Source: Angustibacter sp. Root456
GTDB taxonomy: Bacteria > Actinomycetota > Actinomycetes > Actinomycetales > Angustibacteraceae
Length of the DNA stretch: 64,000 nt
Direction: 5' to 3'
NCBI RefSeq assembly: GCF_001426435.1
Contig: NZ_LMER01000020.1
Span: 193,824-257,823, forward strand
Each line of letters opens with the position of its first letter. The stretch's first letter is position 1. This document shows positions 26,535 to 34,896 of the stretch, one piece after another. The translations under genes were made by a program, and so were the position numbers. Under the pieces are notes generated by a model. That model worked only from the letters and a program-made list of their open reading frames with translations, searched no databases and was not told the DNA's origin.

Positions 26535-27785
26535 TCAGCGCATGTTGCCGGTGTGTCCCAACGAGAACCGCCCCGGCTGCGGCCAGACCGCGAGGCCGTG
26601 CGGCCCGTTGCCCACCTTGATCCGGTGCAGCAGCTTGCCGGTCGCGGTGTCGATGACGTACACCTCGGAGTCGTAGCGGCCGGCAAGCCACAGCTGCGTG
26701 CCGTCGGCGGTCACGCCACCCATGTCGGGCGACGCTCCCTTCGACAGCGGCCACGTCTTCAGCACCCGCGCCCCGGTGGCGTCGAGCACGCTCACTGACC
26801 CGGCGTCGCGGTTGCTGACGAAGATCCGGGTCGCGTCGCGGCTGGGGTAGATGCCGTGCGCACCCTTACCGGTGTGCAGAAATCCGCTGAGCCGCAACGA
26901 CTTCGCGTCGACCTTCCAGACGCCGTTGCGCATCATGTCCGCCACCAGGAAGGTGCGGCCGTCGTCGGTGAGGCGCACGTCCTGGGGCATCGAGGACGCA
27001 CCCGGGCGGATCCCGGCCATGGGACCACCCATGTGCTTGGCCATCTTCGGGTCGGTGGCTCCGGGGGTCTTCGTCTTGTTGAGGTCGATGACCCGCGCCA
27101 CCTTGGTGAAGGTCGTCGGGATCACGAGCAGCTTGCCGCTGAACTCGCAGCTGGCCACCATCACCGACCCGTCGGCGGTGTAGTCGGCGTGGTTGACGCC
27201 GTAGCAGGGCACCGGCATCGAGCGCTGCAGCTTCATCGTGTGCGGGTCGCGGACGTCGATGCGCCGCAGCCGCTCGGCCATCACCAGCGCGTGCTTGCCG
27301 TCAGGGGTGAAGTACAGGTTGTAGGGGTCGGCCACGGGCACGGGGCGTCCGACCTTGCCGGTGCGGGCGTCGATGGGCACGAGGTCGTTGCCCTTGTCGT
27401 CGTTGACCCAGAGCGTCTTGAGGTCCCACGACGGCACGACGTGCTGCGGCTCACGCCCCACCGGGAAGCTGCGAATCACCCGGTAGGTCGTCGGGTCGAT
27501 GACGTCGACGCGGTTCGACAGCGTGTCGGGCACGTAGATCTGCGGCTTCGCACCCACGGCGGCGCCCGTTAGCTGGTTCTTCCCCGTGTGGGAGTAGACG
27601 TGCAGCGCGGATGCCGAGCCGGTGCCGGTCGCCGTCGACGAGGCGGTCGCCGACGACGACGGCCCGGCCGAAGCGGCGCTGGAGGGGGCGCTCGAGCTGG
27701 TCGGGCTGGCGCCGGAGCAGGCCGCGAGGGCTGTGGGCAGCGCCAGGGCAGCAACGATCACGGGAAGGCGGCGACGCATCGTCAT
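26535..27785 (-). CDS. YncE-like beta-propeller lipoprotein
   Basis: A 416-residue lipoprotein: signal peptide with lipobox LAAC (Cys22 of the encoded protein), a Ser/Ala-rich linker, and seven-bladed YVTN-type propeller repeats from about residue 75 (YVPDTLSNRVDVIDPTTYRVIRSFPVGREPQH and similar, ending TGKLLHRIKVGNGPHGLAVWPQPGRFSLGHTGNMR). The fold binds proteins or small ligands; enzymatic activity is not evident. ATG 27785 overlaps the stop of the deacetylase gene (ATGA), so the two are coupled. Converges with the L,D-transpeptidase. Confidence 0.88.
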   Translation of the reverse strand: MTMRRRLPVIVAALALPTALAACSGASPTSSSAPSSAASAGPSSSATASSTATGTGSASALHVYSHTGKNQLTGAAVGAKPQIYVPDTLSNRVDVIDPTTYRVIRSFPVGREPQHVVPSWDLKTLWVNDDKGNDLVPIDARTGKVGRPVPVADPYNLYFTPDGKHALVMAERLRRIDVRDPHTMKLQRSMPVPCYGVNHADYTADGSVMVASCEFSGKLLVIPTTFTKVARVIDLNKTKTPGATDPKMAKHMGGPMAGIRPGASSMPQDVRLTDDGRTFLVADMMRNGVWKVDAKSLRLSGFLHTGKGAHGIYPSRDATRIFVSNRDAGSVSVLDATGARVLKTWPLSKGASPDMGGVTADGTQLWLAGRYDSEVYVIDTATGKLLHRIKVGNGPHGLAVWPQPGRFSLGHTGNMR

Positions 27786-28576
27786 GCCCCCACGAGACCG
27801 GAGACGGTGACCGCGCGCAACTCCTTGCGGTGGAGCAGCTCGAAGACGCGAGGCAGAGCCGCCACCGTGCCGGCGTGTCCGAGGTGCAGGCTGACGATCG
27901 ACCCTGCGCGCACGGTCTTCTCCAGGCGCGACACCACCACGTCGCTGCCTGGATCCTGGTAGTCACGGGGGTCGACGTCGTAGGCGAGGCAGCGCTCGTA
28001 GCCCGCCGCCAGGGCAGCGGCGCGGATCGTCGGGGTGCTCGAGGGCGTGCCGCTCGGGCGGAACCACCGGCCGCGCGACCCGGTGAGCCGGTGCAGCACG
28101 TCCGCACCGCGCTGCACCTCGCTGCGCGCCTTGGACGCCGACAGCCGGCGCATCGGCAGGTGAGCCCAGGTGTGGTTGCCGAGCTCGTGGCCGCCGTCCA
28201 GGATCGCTTTCGCGAGCGAGGGGTTGGCGTCCAGCCAGGAGCCGACCGCCAGCACGGTGAGGTGGGCGCCGGCCGATCGGGCCTCGGCGAGCACCTGGCG
28301 CGTGAGTCGCGGGTCGCCGGCGCCGTGGAACGTCAGGGCGACCGCCGCGGTCGTGCGGGGCCCGTGCACGAGGTCGGAGTGGTCGACCGGCGTGGCCTTG
28401 GCGGTCGGTGTTGGTGACGGCGTGGGGGACGACGGTGCCGGGGCCCCGCCGGGATCACTCGACGCGGCCCCGGACCGCTCGGGCGGGGCGGAGGGTTCGG
28501 TGCACGCCGCCAGCGCCTCGGCTCCCAGACCCGCGACAGCGGCGCCGACCAGGAAGCCACGACGAGACGTTGGCAC
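27782..28576 (-). CDS. Polysaccharide deacetylase-like lipoprotein with altered catalytic motif
   Basis: A 264-residue NodB-fold protein. The N-terminus MPTSRRGFLVGAAVAGLGAEALAAC combines a Tat-like SRRGFL with a lipobox. Motif 1, usually TFDDGP, reads LTFHGAGDP, so the catalytic Asp is replaced. Motif 2, ELGNHTWAHLPM, keeps the metal-binding His residues. RGRWFRPSG matches motif 3. Motif 5 has SIVSLHLGH. The fold is secure; deacetylase activity is not. GGAGG lies 4 nt before GTG 28576, which fixes the start. Probably the first gene of a two-gene unit with the propeller. Confidence 0.82.
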   Translation of the reverse strand: MPTSRRGFLVGAAVAGLGAEALAACTEPSAPPERSGAASSDPGGAPAPSSPTPSPTPTAKATPVDHSDLVHGPRTTAAVALTFHGAGDPRLTRQVLAEARSAGAHLTVLAVGSWLDANPSLAKAILDGGHELGNHTWAHLPMRRLSASKARSEVQRGADVLHRLTGSRGRWFRPSGTPSSTPTIRAAALAAGYERCLAYDVDPRDYQDPGSDVVVSRLEKTVRAGSIVSLHLGHAGTVAALPRVFELLHRKELRAVTVSGLVGA

Positions 28577-28691
28577 CGAACCTCCGACCACTCGATCCAG
28601 GGGACCGCCCGACCGTAACGGCCCTTTCTGAGTCGATTCTCAGAGGCCCGGCGCCGACGCGCATGCTCAACGCCGGGGCCCGGCCCGAGGT

Positions 28692-28719
28692 CCGCCCGTG
28701 ATCATGCACGCCAGCACGC
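28692..28719 (+). repeat. REP-like element, copy 1
   Basis: CCGTGATCATGCACGCCAGC core, also seen at 35686-35714 and, with one difference, in the pair at 55839-55900. Lies between the deacetylase start region and the hemerythrin gene stop. Confidence 0.75.
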
Positions 28720-28724
28720 GTCCC

Positions 28725-29435
28725 TCAGGCGCGCAGGCCGATGCGCGGCGGCGTACCGGTGCCGTGGACGGCAAGCGCGTACTTGCGGAACGCGCGCCCC
28801 GACAACGCGGGAGCCAGCACGCGGATGAGCCGCGGGGCCTTCGACAGCATCTCGGCGATCACCTCCGGATCGCCCTCGTAACGGATCATCCCGAGCAGCA
28901 GCGGCATCACGCTCTTGTCGTGGTGCGCACTGGCCTCGGCGCCGATGGCGTCCCACTCGGCCTCGGTGACGGTGCGTGCGGCGAGCGGGAGGATGTGGTC
29001 CTCCTCGGCCTCCATGTGCTCGTCGAGCGCCGCGCTCAGCTCGGCCAGCAGGCCGACCAGCTCGTCCCGCTGCGCCGCGTCGACCGACGTCCGCCACTGC
29101 GGCACGATGCGGCCCACGGTCTGCAGCAGCTCGTCGACGCGGTGGTGCTGGGACTCCATGAGCTCCACGAGCGGAGCCAGCTCGTCCGGCACGCGCTCGA
29201 GCATGATCGGCCAGAGGTTGTTGTCCTCGGCGGTGTGGTGGTGGTGCAGGAAGGTCGTCAGGAAGTCCAGGTGGTCGGCGACGACGCTCACGCGCGCGGT
29301 GTCGCCCGGGGTGACGTTGCGGACGACGTCCGGCAGGAGCCGGAACTCCCGGCGCAGGAAGCGGTGCACGGTGACCATGTCGCGGGTGTCGACGCCGTGG
29401 TGCTGGCCTGCCTGGGTGGACTCGGTGGTGCTCAT
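28725..29435 (-). CDS. Hemerythrin HHE-domain protein
   Basis: A 236-residue helical protein with the four-helix metal-binding pattern: HRFLRREFRLLP, HLDFLTTFLHHHHTAEDNNLWPIMLERVPDE, MESQHHRVDELL and LDEHMEAEEDHILPLAART. These supply the His/Glu ligands of a non-heme di-iron site (oxygen or NO sensing or storage). The C-terminal 60 residues (APRLIRVLAPALSGRAFRKYALAVHG) are typical of actinobacterial members. ATG 29435 has GAGGAG upstream. A second hemerythrin of another type is at 36017. Confidence 0.9.
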   Translation of the reverse strand: MSTTESTQAGQHHGVDTRDMVTVHRFLRREFRLLPDVVRNVTPGDTARVSVVADHLDFLTTFLHHHHTAEDNNLWPIMLERVPDELAPLVELMESQHHRVDELLQTVGRIVPQWRTSVDAAQRDELVGLLAELSAALDEHMEAEEDHILPLAARTVTEAEWDAIGAEASAHHDKSVMPLLLGMIRYEGDPEVIAEMLSKAPRLIRVLAPALSGRAFRKYALAVHGTGTPPRIGLRA

Positions 29436-29597
29436 CGGGTGCTCCTCTGGTTGTGGCCTCCTCGGCCGTCGCACACCACCGTGCCGCCGTCCACTTGGGT
29501 TTGAGTTGAAGCCCGCTTGGGGCTCGTGCCCGGCGTAGCGTGGAACTGACCGGCCAGCAGACCGCCGGGGCCTGCCGGTCGGCGGGAGGTGGACGCC

Positions 29598-30464
29598 ATG
29601 AGCGCCTGGACGACGACCGCGATCGTGCTCGGCCTGCTGGTCGTGACCCTGCTGGGGCTCGCGGTGAGAGTGGTGAAGCAGTACGAGCGGGGCGTCGTCT
29701 TGCGGTTCGGTCGCCTGCACGGCACGCGCGAGCCGGGACTTCGGCTCATCGTGCCGGTGGTCGACGTGCTGCACCGCGTGTCGCTGCGCATCGTGACGAT
29801 GCCGATCCAGTCGCAGGGCATCATCACGCGCGACAACGTGAGCGTCGACGTGTCGGCGGTGGCCTACTTCCGGGTCGTCGACCCGGTGCGCTCGGTGCTC
29901 GCCATCGAGAACGTGCACGCCGCCATCAACCAGATCGCCCAGACGACGCTGCGCAAGGTCGTGGGCCAGCACACTCTCGACGAGACGCTGGCTGAGACCG
30001 ACCGCATCAACGCCGACATCCGCGAGATCCTCGACGTCACCACCACCGAGTGGGGCGTGCAGGTGACGCTCGTCGAGCTCAAGGACATCCAGCTGCCCGA
30101 CACCATGAAGCGCGCGATGGCGCGCCAGGCCGAGGCCGAGCGCGAGAAGCGAGCGAAGATCATCAACGCCGAGGGCGAGCACCTCGCCGCGGCCAAGCTC
30201 GGCGAGGCGTCCGACATCATGATGGCCCACCCCCTGGCGCTGCAGCTGCGGAACCTGCAGACGCTCGTCGAGCTCGGCGTCGACAAGAACACGACGGTCG
30301 TGTTCCCCGCGCCGCTCATGAGCACCATCGGCGAGCTCGGCAGCTTCCTGGCCCGCGAGCAGACGGCGGCGGTCGGGGAGCGCGAGCGGTCGACGTCCGT
30401 GCGCGAGCTGCCGGGGCAGCGGGTCGACACCGTGCTGGACGACGAGTTCCTCAACGTCCCGTAG
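29598..30464 (+). CDS. Slipin/SPFH-domain protein
   Basis: A 288-residue stomatin-like protein: N-terminal membrane helix (about 5-25), then an SPFH domain with VKQYERGVVLRFGRLHGTREPGLRLIVPVVDVLHRVSLRIVTM and a C-terminal coiled coil (MKRAMARQAEAEREKRAKIINAEGE). Slipins scaffold membrane microdomains and often pair with NfeD; no nfeD gene is beside it. ATG 29598 is favoured because GGAGG lies 8 nt upstream; the GTG at 29589 is too close to that site. Divergent from the hemerythrin gene. Confidence 0.9.
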   Translation: MSAWTTTAIVLGLLVVTLLGLAVRVVKQYERGVVLRFGRLHGTREPGLRLIVPVVDVLHRVSLRIVTMPIQSQGIITRDNVSVDVSAVAYFRVVDPVRSVLAIENVHAAINQIAQTTLRKVVGQHTLDETLAETDRINADIREILDVTTTEWGVQVTLVELKDIQLPDTMKRAMARQAEAEREKRAKIINAEGEHLAAAKLGEASDIMMAHPLALQLRNLQTLVELGVDKNTTVVFPAPLMSTIGELGSFLAREQTAAVGERERSTSVRELPGQRVDTVLDDEFLNVP

Positions 30465-30470
30465 CCGCGC

Positions 30471-30570
30471 ACTGGGGAGGATCACTGCATTCGCTCCCGG
30501 CCACTGGGGCACCCTGCTGCCATAGGTTGGCGACAGGGTGCCCCCGCGCCAGAAGACGGGAGAGGTGCGT
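30471..30570 (+). repeat. Structured 100-nt repeat, copy A
   Basis: Ungapped alignment with 49861-49960 shows 80 identical bases of 100 by my count. The most conserved block is ACTGGGGAGGATCACTGC. A hairpin (30506-30516 with 30534-30544, GGGGCACCCTG type) has apical loop ATAGGTT; copy B keeps the hairpin tip with loop ATAGGAA. It starts 7 bp after the SPFH stop and ends just before the -10 box of the next gene. Confidence 0.75.
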
Positions 30571-30573
30571 GGG

Positions 30574-30579
30574 TAGGTT
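30574..30579 (+). promoter_or_regulatory. -10 box of the dehydratase gene, leaderless
   Basis: TAGGTT ends 6 nt before GTG 30586, directly after repeat copy A. Confidence 0.45.
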
Positions 30580-30585
30580 CGCGGG

Positions 30586-31527
30586 GTGAGCATCACGCGC
30601 GAGGACGTCGAGCAGGCCGCCACCCGCATCGGCGCGCACGTGCGCCGGACGCCCCTCGCCGTCATCGAGGCGGGCGCCTTCGGGACGCCGGGCCCGCTGG
30701 CCCTCAAGCTCGAGCACCTGCAGCACACGGGCTCGTTCAAGGCACGCGGGGCGTTCAACCGCGTGCTCGCCGCCCGCGAACGCGGTGAGCTGACCCCGGT
30801 GGGGGTCGTGGCGGCGTCCGGGGGCAACGCCGGGCTCGCGGTCGCGTACGCGGCGGCCACCGTGGGCGCCGCTGCCGAGGTGTTCGTACCGGCGACGGCA
30901 CCGGCCGTGAAGGTCGCGCGGCTCGCCGCGCTCGGCGCCACCGTGCGCCAGGTGGGCCGCGAGTACGTGGACGCCTACGAGGCCGCGCGCGAGCGGGCGG
31001 ACGCGGGCGGTGCGCTCTTCTGCCACGCCTACGACCAGGCGGAGATCTGCGCCGGCCAGGGCACGCTCGCGCTCGAGCTCACCGAGCAGGCCCCGGACGT
31101 CGACACCGTGCTCGTGGGCGGCGGCGGCGGCCTCATGGCCGGCGTGGCGGCGGCGCTGGAGGGTCGCGCGCGCGTGGTCGGCGTCGAGCCGACGTCGATC
31201 CCCACGCTGCACCGGGCGCTGGCGGCGGGTGAGCCCGTGGACGTGGCGGTGTCGGGCGTGGCCGCCGACTCCCTCGGCGCGCGACGGCTGGGCGACATCG
31301 CGTTCGACGTCGCGGCGCGGTGCGGGGTGCAGAGCGTCCTCGTCAGCGACGACGAGATCGTCGCGGCCCGTCGCAGGCTCTGGCAGGACTGCCGGCTCGT
31401 CGTGGAGCACGGTGCGGCGACGGCGTTGGCGGCCCTGCTGGAAGGCGCGTACCAGCCCGCGTCCGGCGAGTCGGTGGCCGTGGTGCTCTGCGGAGCCAAC
31501 ACCGACCCCTGCGACCTCGCCGGCTGA
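30586..31527 (+). CDS. Serine/threonine dehydratase-like PLP enzyme
   Basis: A 313-residue fold-type II PLP enzyme. The Schiff-base Lys is K52 in LEHLQHTGSFKARGAFNR; the phosphate-binding Gly loop is LVGGGGGLMAGVAAAL (about 181-196) and the pyridine-N region includes VLCGANTDP. It lacks the C-terminal ACT regulatory domain of biosynthetic IlvA, so it is a short catabolic or racemase-like type. Ends with a stop 94 bp before the amidohydrolase gene. The promoter looks leaderless. Confidence 0.88.
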   Translation: MSITREDVEQAATRIGAHVRRTPLAVIEAGAFGTPGPLALKLEHLQHTGSFKARGAFNRVLAARERGELTPVGVVAASGGNAGLAVAYAAATVGAAAEVFVPATAPAVKVARLAALGATVRQVGREYVDAYEAARERADAGGALFCHAYDQAEICAGQGTLALELTEQAPDVDTVLVGGGGGLMAGVAAALEGRARVVGVEPTSIPTLHRALAAGEPVDVAVSGVAADSLGARRLGDIAFDVAARCGVQSVLVSDDEIVAARRRLWQDCRLVVEHGAATALAALLEGAYQPASGESVAVVLCGANTDPCDLAG

Positions 31528-31621
31528 AGGGCCCTTCCCAGCGCCGGCCGGCAGGGCCATCATGGGCCTGACTGCAGGCGGACGTCGCAGGTGGCGCGCT
31601 CCCCTGCGCTGACCTGCGGCG

Positions 31622-33172
31622 GTGCGCATGTGGGCGATCAAGGGGCACGTCCTCGCGATGGCGGACGACCCTGCGGTCCCGCGGACGGCCTCCGGCGCGT
31701 TCGCGGGCACGGTCTGGATCGGTGACGACGGCCGCGTCGCCGCGGTGACGCGCAGCCGGGCCCATCCGCCCGCGGGCTTCGAGTCGGCGCCCGTGGTCGA
31801 CGTCGGCTCGTCGATCGTCATGCCCGGTCTGGTCGACCTGCACAACCACCTGGCCTACAACACGTTGCCGCTGTGGACCGAGCCGACGCAGCAGACACCG
31901 TTCCTGCACCACAGCTCGTGGCCGCGCGCCCGAACCTACGCGCGATCGACCACCTGGCCGGCGTACGCGCTCATCACCGCGTGCCCGGCCGAGCTGCTGG
32001 CCTACGTCGAGACCAAGGCGATCGTCGGCGGCACCACCACCGTGCAGGGCTCACCGCCGAGCAACCGGCCCCGCGACGGGTGGCTGGTGCGCAACGTCGA
32101 GGACGAGACCTTCGGCACGGGTGACAGCGACCTGGTGTACGCCTCGACGCTCACCGCCAAGCCGTCGCTGCTCGCCGACCGGGCCAACCGCATGCGCGCG
32201 GGCTCGCTGTTCGTCTACCACTGCGCCGAGGGACGGCGCGGCACGATCGTGGCACGTGAGTGGACTGACGCCGCCCACGCCGGCTGCCTGCAGACCCGCT
32301 TCGTCGCGGTGCACACCGGCGCGGTCGACCCGGCGGTGTACGCCGGGTGGCGCGAGCCGGGTGCCATCGCGTGGTCGCCGTTCTCGAACCTGTGGCTGTA
32401 CGGCGAGACCACCGACGTCCCCGCCGCGCGGGCCCAGGGCGTCACCGTCTGCCTGGGGTCGGACTGGGCGCCGTCCGGCACCAAGCACGTGCTCGGCGAG
32501 GCCAAGGCCGCGCGGCTGGTGGCCGACGCGCAGGGCTGGGACCTGTCGGACGCCGACCTGGTGGCGATGATGACCTGCGATCCCGGCGACGTCCTGGCCC
32601 GCGCGTGGAACCGCCAGGTCGGGCGCCTGCAGCCCGGTGCGATCGCGGACGTCCTGGTGATCTCGGCGAAGCCGCGGGCCCGACCGTACGCGCGCGTGCT
32701 GGCGGCCACTGAGGCGGACGTCGAGCTGGTGGTGATCGACGGCCGGCCGCGGTACGGCACGCCGGAGCTCATGCAGGCGGCCGGGGCGCAGCCGGTCACT
32801 CACGTCACGGTGGCGGCGCGCCGGATGTCCCTCGCTCTCACCCGGCCGGACGACGCCACCGCCGGCTGGGAGTGGGGCGCCGTCGTCGACCGGCTGGAGG
32901 AGGTGCGCGCTGATCCCGCCGGTGAGATCCGTGCGGCACAGGGCCGCCTGGCCGCCTGGGCGGGCCACCTCGACGACCGCGAGGCGCCACTGCGCCTGGC
33001 GCTCGACATGCCGACCGGCCTCGGCCCGATCGGTGGGCTGCCCAAGGACCTCGGCGACGTCGACGTGCCGCCGCTGCAGTCACTGACGCACGATGCGGCC
33101 TGGCTGGAGTCGTTGCAGGGCAGAGGCTTTCACGGCGGGCTGCTCGACCAGCTCGCTCACTACTACGACTGA
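31622..33172 (+). CDS. Amidohydrolase family protein
   Basis: A 516-residue metal-dependent hydrolase. Motifs in order: VMPGLVDLHNHLAYN (H74, H76 metal ligands), AIVGGTTTVQGSPPSN, YHCAEG, VAVHTGAVDP, WSPFSNLWLYGET, and CLGSDWAPSGTKHVLGEAK (catalytic Asp). These fit the ATZ/TRZ-cytosine-deaminase-like branch. The C-terminal 130 residues are an extra region (about 385-516) not typical of the family. Substrate unknown. GTG 31622 or ATG 31628 could be the start; ribosome site is weak. Followed by the S41 gene after 13 bp. Confidence 0.83.
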   Translation: MRMWAIKGHVLAMADDPAVPRTASGAFAGTVWIGDDGRVAAVTRSRAHPPAGFESAPVVDVGSSIVMPGLVDLHNHLAYNTLPLWTEPTQQTPFLHHSSWPRARTYARSTTWPAYALITACPAELLAYVETKAIVGGTTTVQGSPPSNRPRDGWLVRNVEDETFGTGDSDLVYASTLTAKPSLLADRANRMRAGSLFVYHCAEGRRGTIVAREWTDAAHAGCLQTRFVAVHTGAVDPAVYAGWREPGAIAWSPFSNLWLYGETTDVPAARAQGVTVCLGSDWAPSGTKHVLGEAKAARLVADAQGWDLSDADLVAMMTCDPGDVLARAWNRQVGRLQPGAIADVLVISAKPRARPYARVLAATEADVELVVIDGRPRYGTPELMQAAGAQPVTHVTVAARRMSLALTRPDDATAGWEWGAVVDRLEEVRADPAGEIRAAQGRLAAWAGHLDDREAPLRLALDMPTGLGPIGGLPKDLGDVDVPPLQSLTHDAAWLESLQGRGFHGGLLDQLAHYYD

Positions 33173-33185
33173 CGATGTGAGTGCC

Positions 33186-34856
33186 ATGACCACACTGAAC
33201 GCGCCCGATCTCGTGGCGGCACAGCGCGGGCGACCGATCGCGGCCGCACCCGAGGTGGTCTCCGCCACCACCGCGATGCTGGACGGCGGCCAGCGCCAGC
33301 AGGTGGTCGACACCCTGATCGCGGTGCTGGGCGGCGCGTACGCGCACCTCCCGGCGAAGCGGGCGGCGTACGCGCTCGATCCCGTGCAGGAGCTCACGCT
33401 GCTGCGACGACGGGTCACCGACCTCAGCGACGCCGAGTTCCACCTTGCGGTCAGCGGCGTCGTCACCCGCTTGCGGGACGCCCACACGCGCTACATCGGG
33501 CCGGTGGCGCTGCGCGGGCGCGTCGCAGCACTGCCGTTCCTCGTCGAGCAGTACGGCGCGTACGACGACCCGCAGTTCCTCGTGACGAAGACCGCGCCTG
33601 ACGTCGTCGGCGACGGCACGTTCGTACCCGGCGTCCGGCTCGAGTGGTGGAACGGCGTCCCCTTCGCCCGGGCCGTCGACCTGCACGCTGACCGCGAGAC
33701 GGGTGGCCGGCCCGACGCCCGGCGGGCCAGGGCCTTGGAGTCGTTGACGTTCCGCGCGCTGGACTACGGCCCACCGCCCGACGAGCAGTGGGTCATCATC
33801 GGATACCGCAGCAAGCGCGGCGCGGCCAAGGAGATCCGGCTGCCCTGGCGGCTCCTGGAGCCGGGCCGGGCCGACACGGCCGCGCAGCCCGGCTCGCGAG
33901 CCCAGCTCAAGCAGGCCACGAACCCTGCGGCAGAAGCGGTGCGGCGCGCCAAGAAGCTGCTGTTCGCGCCGCACCTGTGGGCCACGGAGTCTGAGCCGTC
34001 TGCGGCAGCCGTGCCGCAGCAGCGCGCCGCCGCCGACAGCCGGCGGGCCGTCGGCGCGGACCTGCCGACGAGCTTCCAGGACAACCTCGCCGCCCGCGCG
34101 CTCACCCGCGACCTGGGGTACCTGCGGATCTGGTCGTTCGACGTCGGGGACGACAACGCGTTCCTCGACGAGGTGACCCGGCTGCTGCGCCTGCTGCCGC
34201 AGAAGGGACTCGTGGTCGACCTGCGCGCCAACCCGGGCGGGCTGGTGTGGGCGGCCGAGCGCATGCTGCAGCTGTTCACCGACCACCGCATCGCCCCGAC
34301 GCGGTTCCAGCTGGTGGCGTCACCGCTGACGCGGGAGATGGCAGCCAGCCCGTTCAACCGTCTGGAGCTCGAGCAGTGGGCCGAGTCGCTCGACGACGCC
34401 GTGTCGACGGGCGAGCAGTACTCGCAACCGTTGCCGCTCACCGATCCCGAGTGGTGCAACGACCGCGGTCGCGTCTACCCCGGGGCGGCGGTCGCCGTGG
34501 TCGACCCGAACACGTACTCGTCGGGCGACCTGTTCGCCGCCGGGTGGGTCGACAACGAGGTCGGGCCGCTGGTGTGCGTCGGCGAGGCCACGGGCGCCGG
34601 CGGCGCGAACGTCTGGACCGGTGAGCAGCTGCGCGACGCGCTGGCTGGCACTCCCCACCAGTTCGCCGTTCCCCCGGCGGGCGTGGGATTCACCGTCGCG
34701 ATCCGGCGGGCGATCCGGTCGGGGCGGGCGGACGGCGTGCCGATCGAGGACCTCGGCATCACCGGCATCCCCTACGCCATGACCCGCGACGACCTGTTGC
34801 ACGGCAACACGGACCTCTACGCCTTCTGCGCCACGGTGCTGGCCGAGCAGGCGTGA
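33186..34856 (+). CDS. S41-family peptidase-like protein
   Basis: A 556-residue protein with a tail-specific protease (C-terminal processing) domain. An N-terminal helical part (about 30-110) leads to a PDZ-like region, and the core reads LGYLRIWSFDV, KGLVVDLRANPGGLVWAAERMLQLF and VVDPNTYSSGDLFAAGWVD, where the Ser in TYSSGD is the likely nucleophile. The usual Lys partner is not obvious. An Ala/Glu-rich insert (about 235-290) is unusual. No signal peptide is seen, so it seems cytoplasmic, unlike CtpA types. Lies 13 bp after the amidohydrolase. Confidence 0.8.
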   Translation: MTTLNAPDLVAAQRGRPIAAAPEVVSATTAMLDGGQRQQVVDTLIAVLGGAYAHLPAKRAAYALDPVQELTLLRRRVTDLSDAEFHLAVSGVVTRLRDAHTRYIGPVALRGRVAALPFLVEQYGAYDDPQFLVTKTAPDVVGDGTFVPGVRLEWWNGVPFARAVDLHADRETGGRPDARRARALESLTFRALDYGPPPDEQWVIIGYRSKRGAAKEIRLPWRLLEPGRADTAAQPGSRAQLKQATNPAAEAVRRAKKLLFAPHLWATESEPSAAAVPQQRAAADSRRAVGADLPTSFQDNLAARALTRDLGYLRIWSFDVGDDNAFLDEVTRLLRLLPQKGLVVDLRANPGGLVWAAERMLQLFTDHRIAPTRFQLVASPLTREMAASPFNRLELEQWAESLDDAVSTGEQYSQPLPLTDPEWCNDRGRVYPGAAVAVVDPNTYSSGDLFAAGWVDNEVGPLVCVGEATGAGGANVWTGEQLRDALAGTPHQFAVPPAGVGFTVAIRRAIRSGRADGVPIEDLGITGIPYAMTRDDLLHGNTDLYAFCATVLAEQA

Positions 34857-34896
34857 CGCAGACCAGCCGGACCTCGGGATCCCCTCAGGAGCAGCC

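Noticed and set aside
30471-30570. Possible glycine or c-di-AMP riboswitch in repeat copy A
   Set aside because: GGGAGAGG resembles part of the glycine aptamer, but the other conserved blocks are missing, and the downstream gene appears leaderless, so the element would not be in its mRNA.
29436-30941. Reverse-strand extension of the hemerythrin gene upstream into the SPFH and dehydratase genes
   Set aside because: The ATG at 29435 with GAGGAG gives the standard hemerythrin start, and the extension is antisense to two clear genes.
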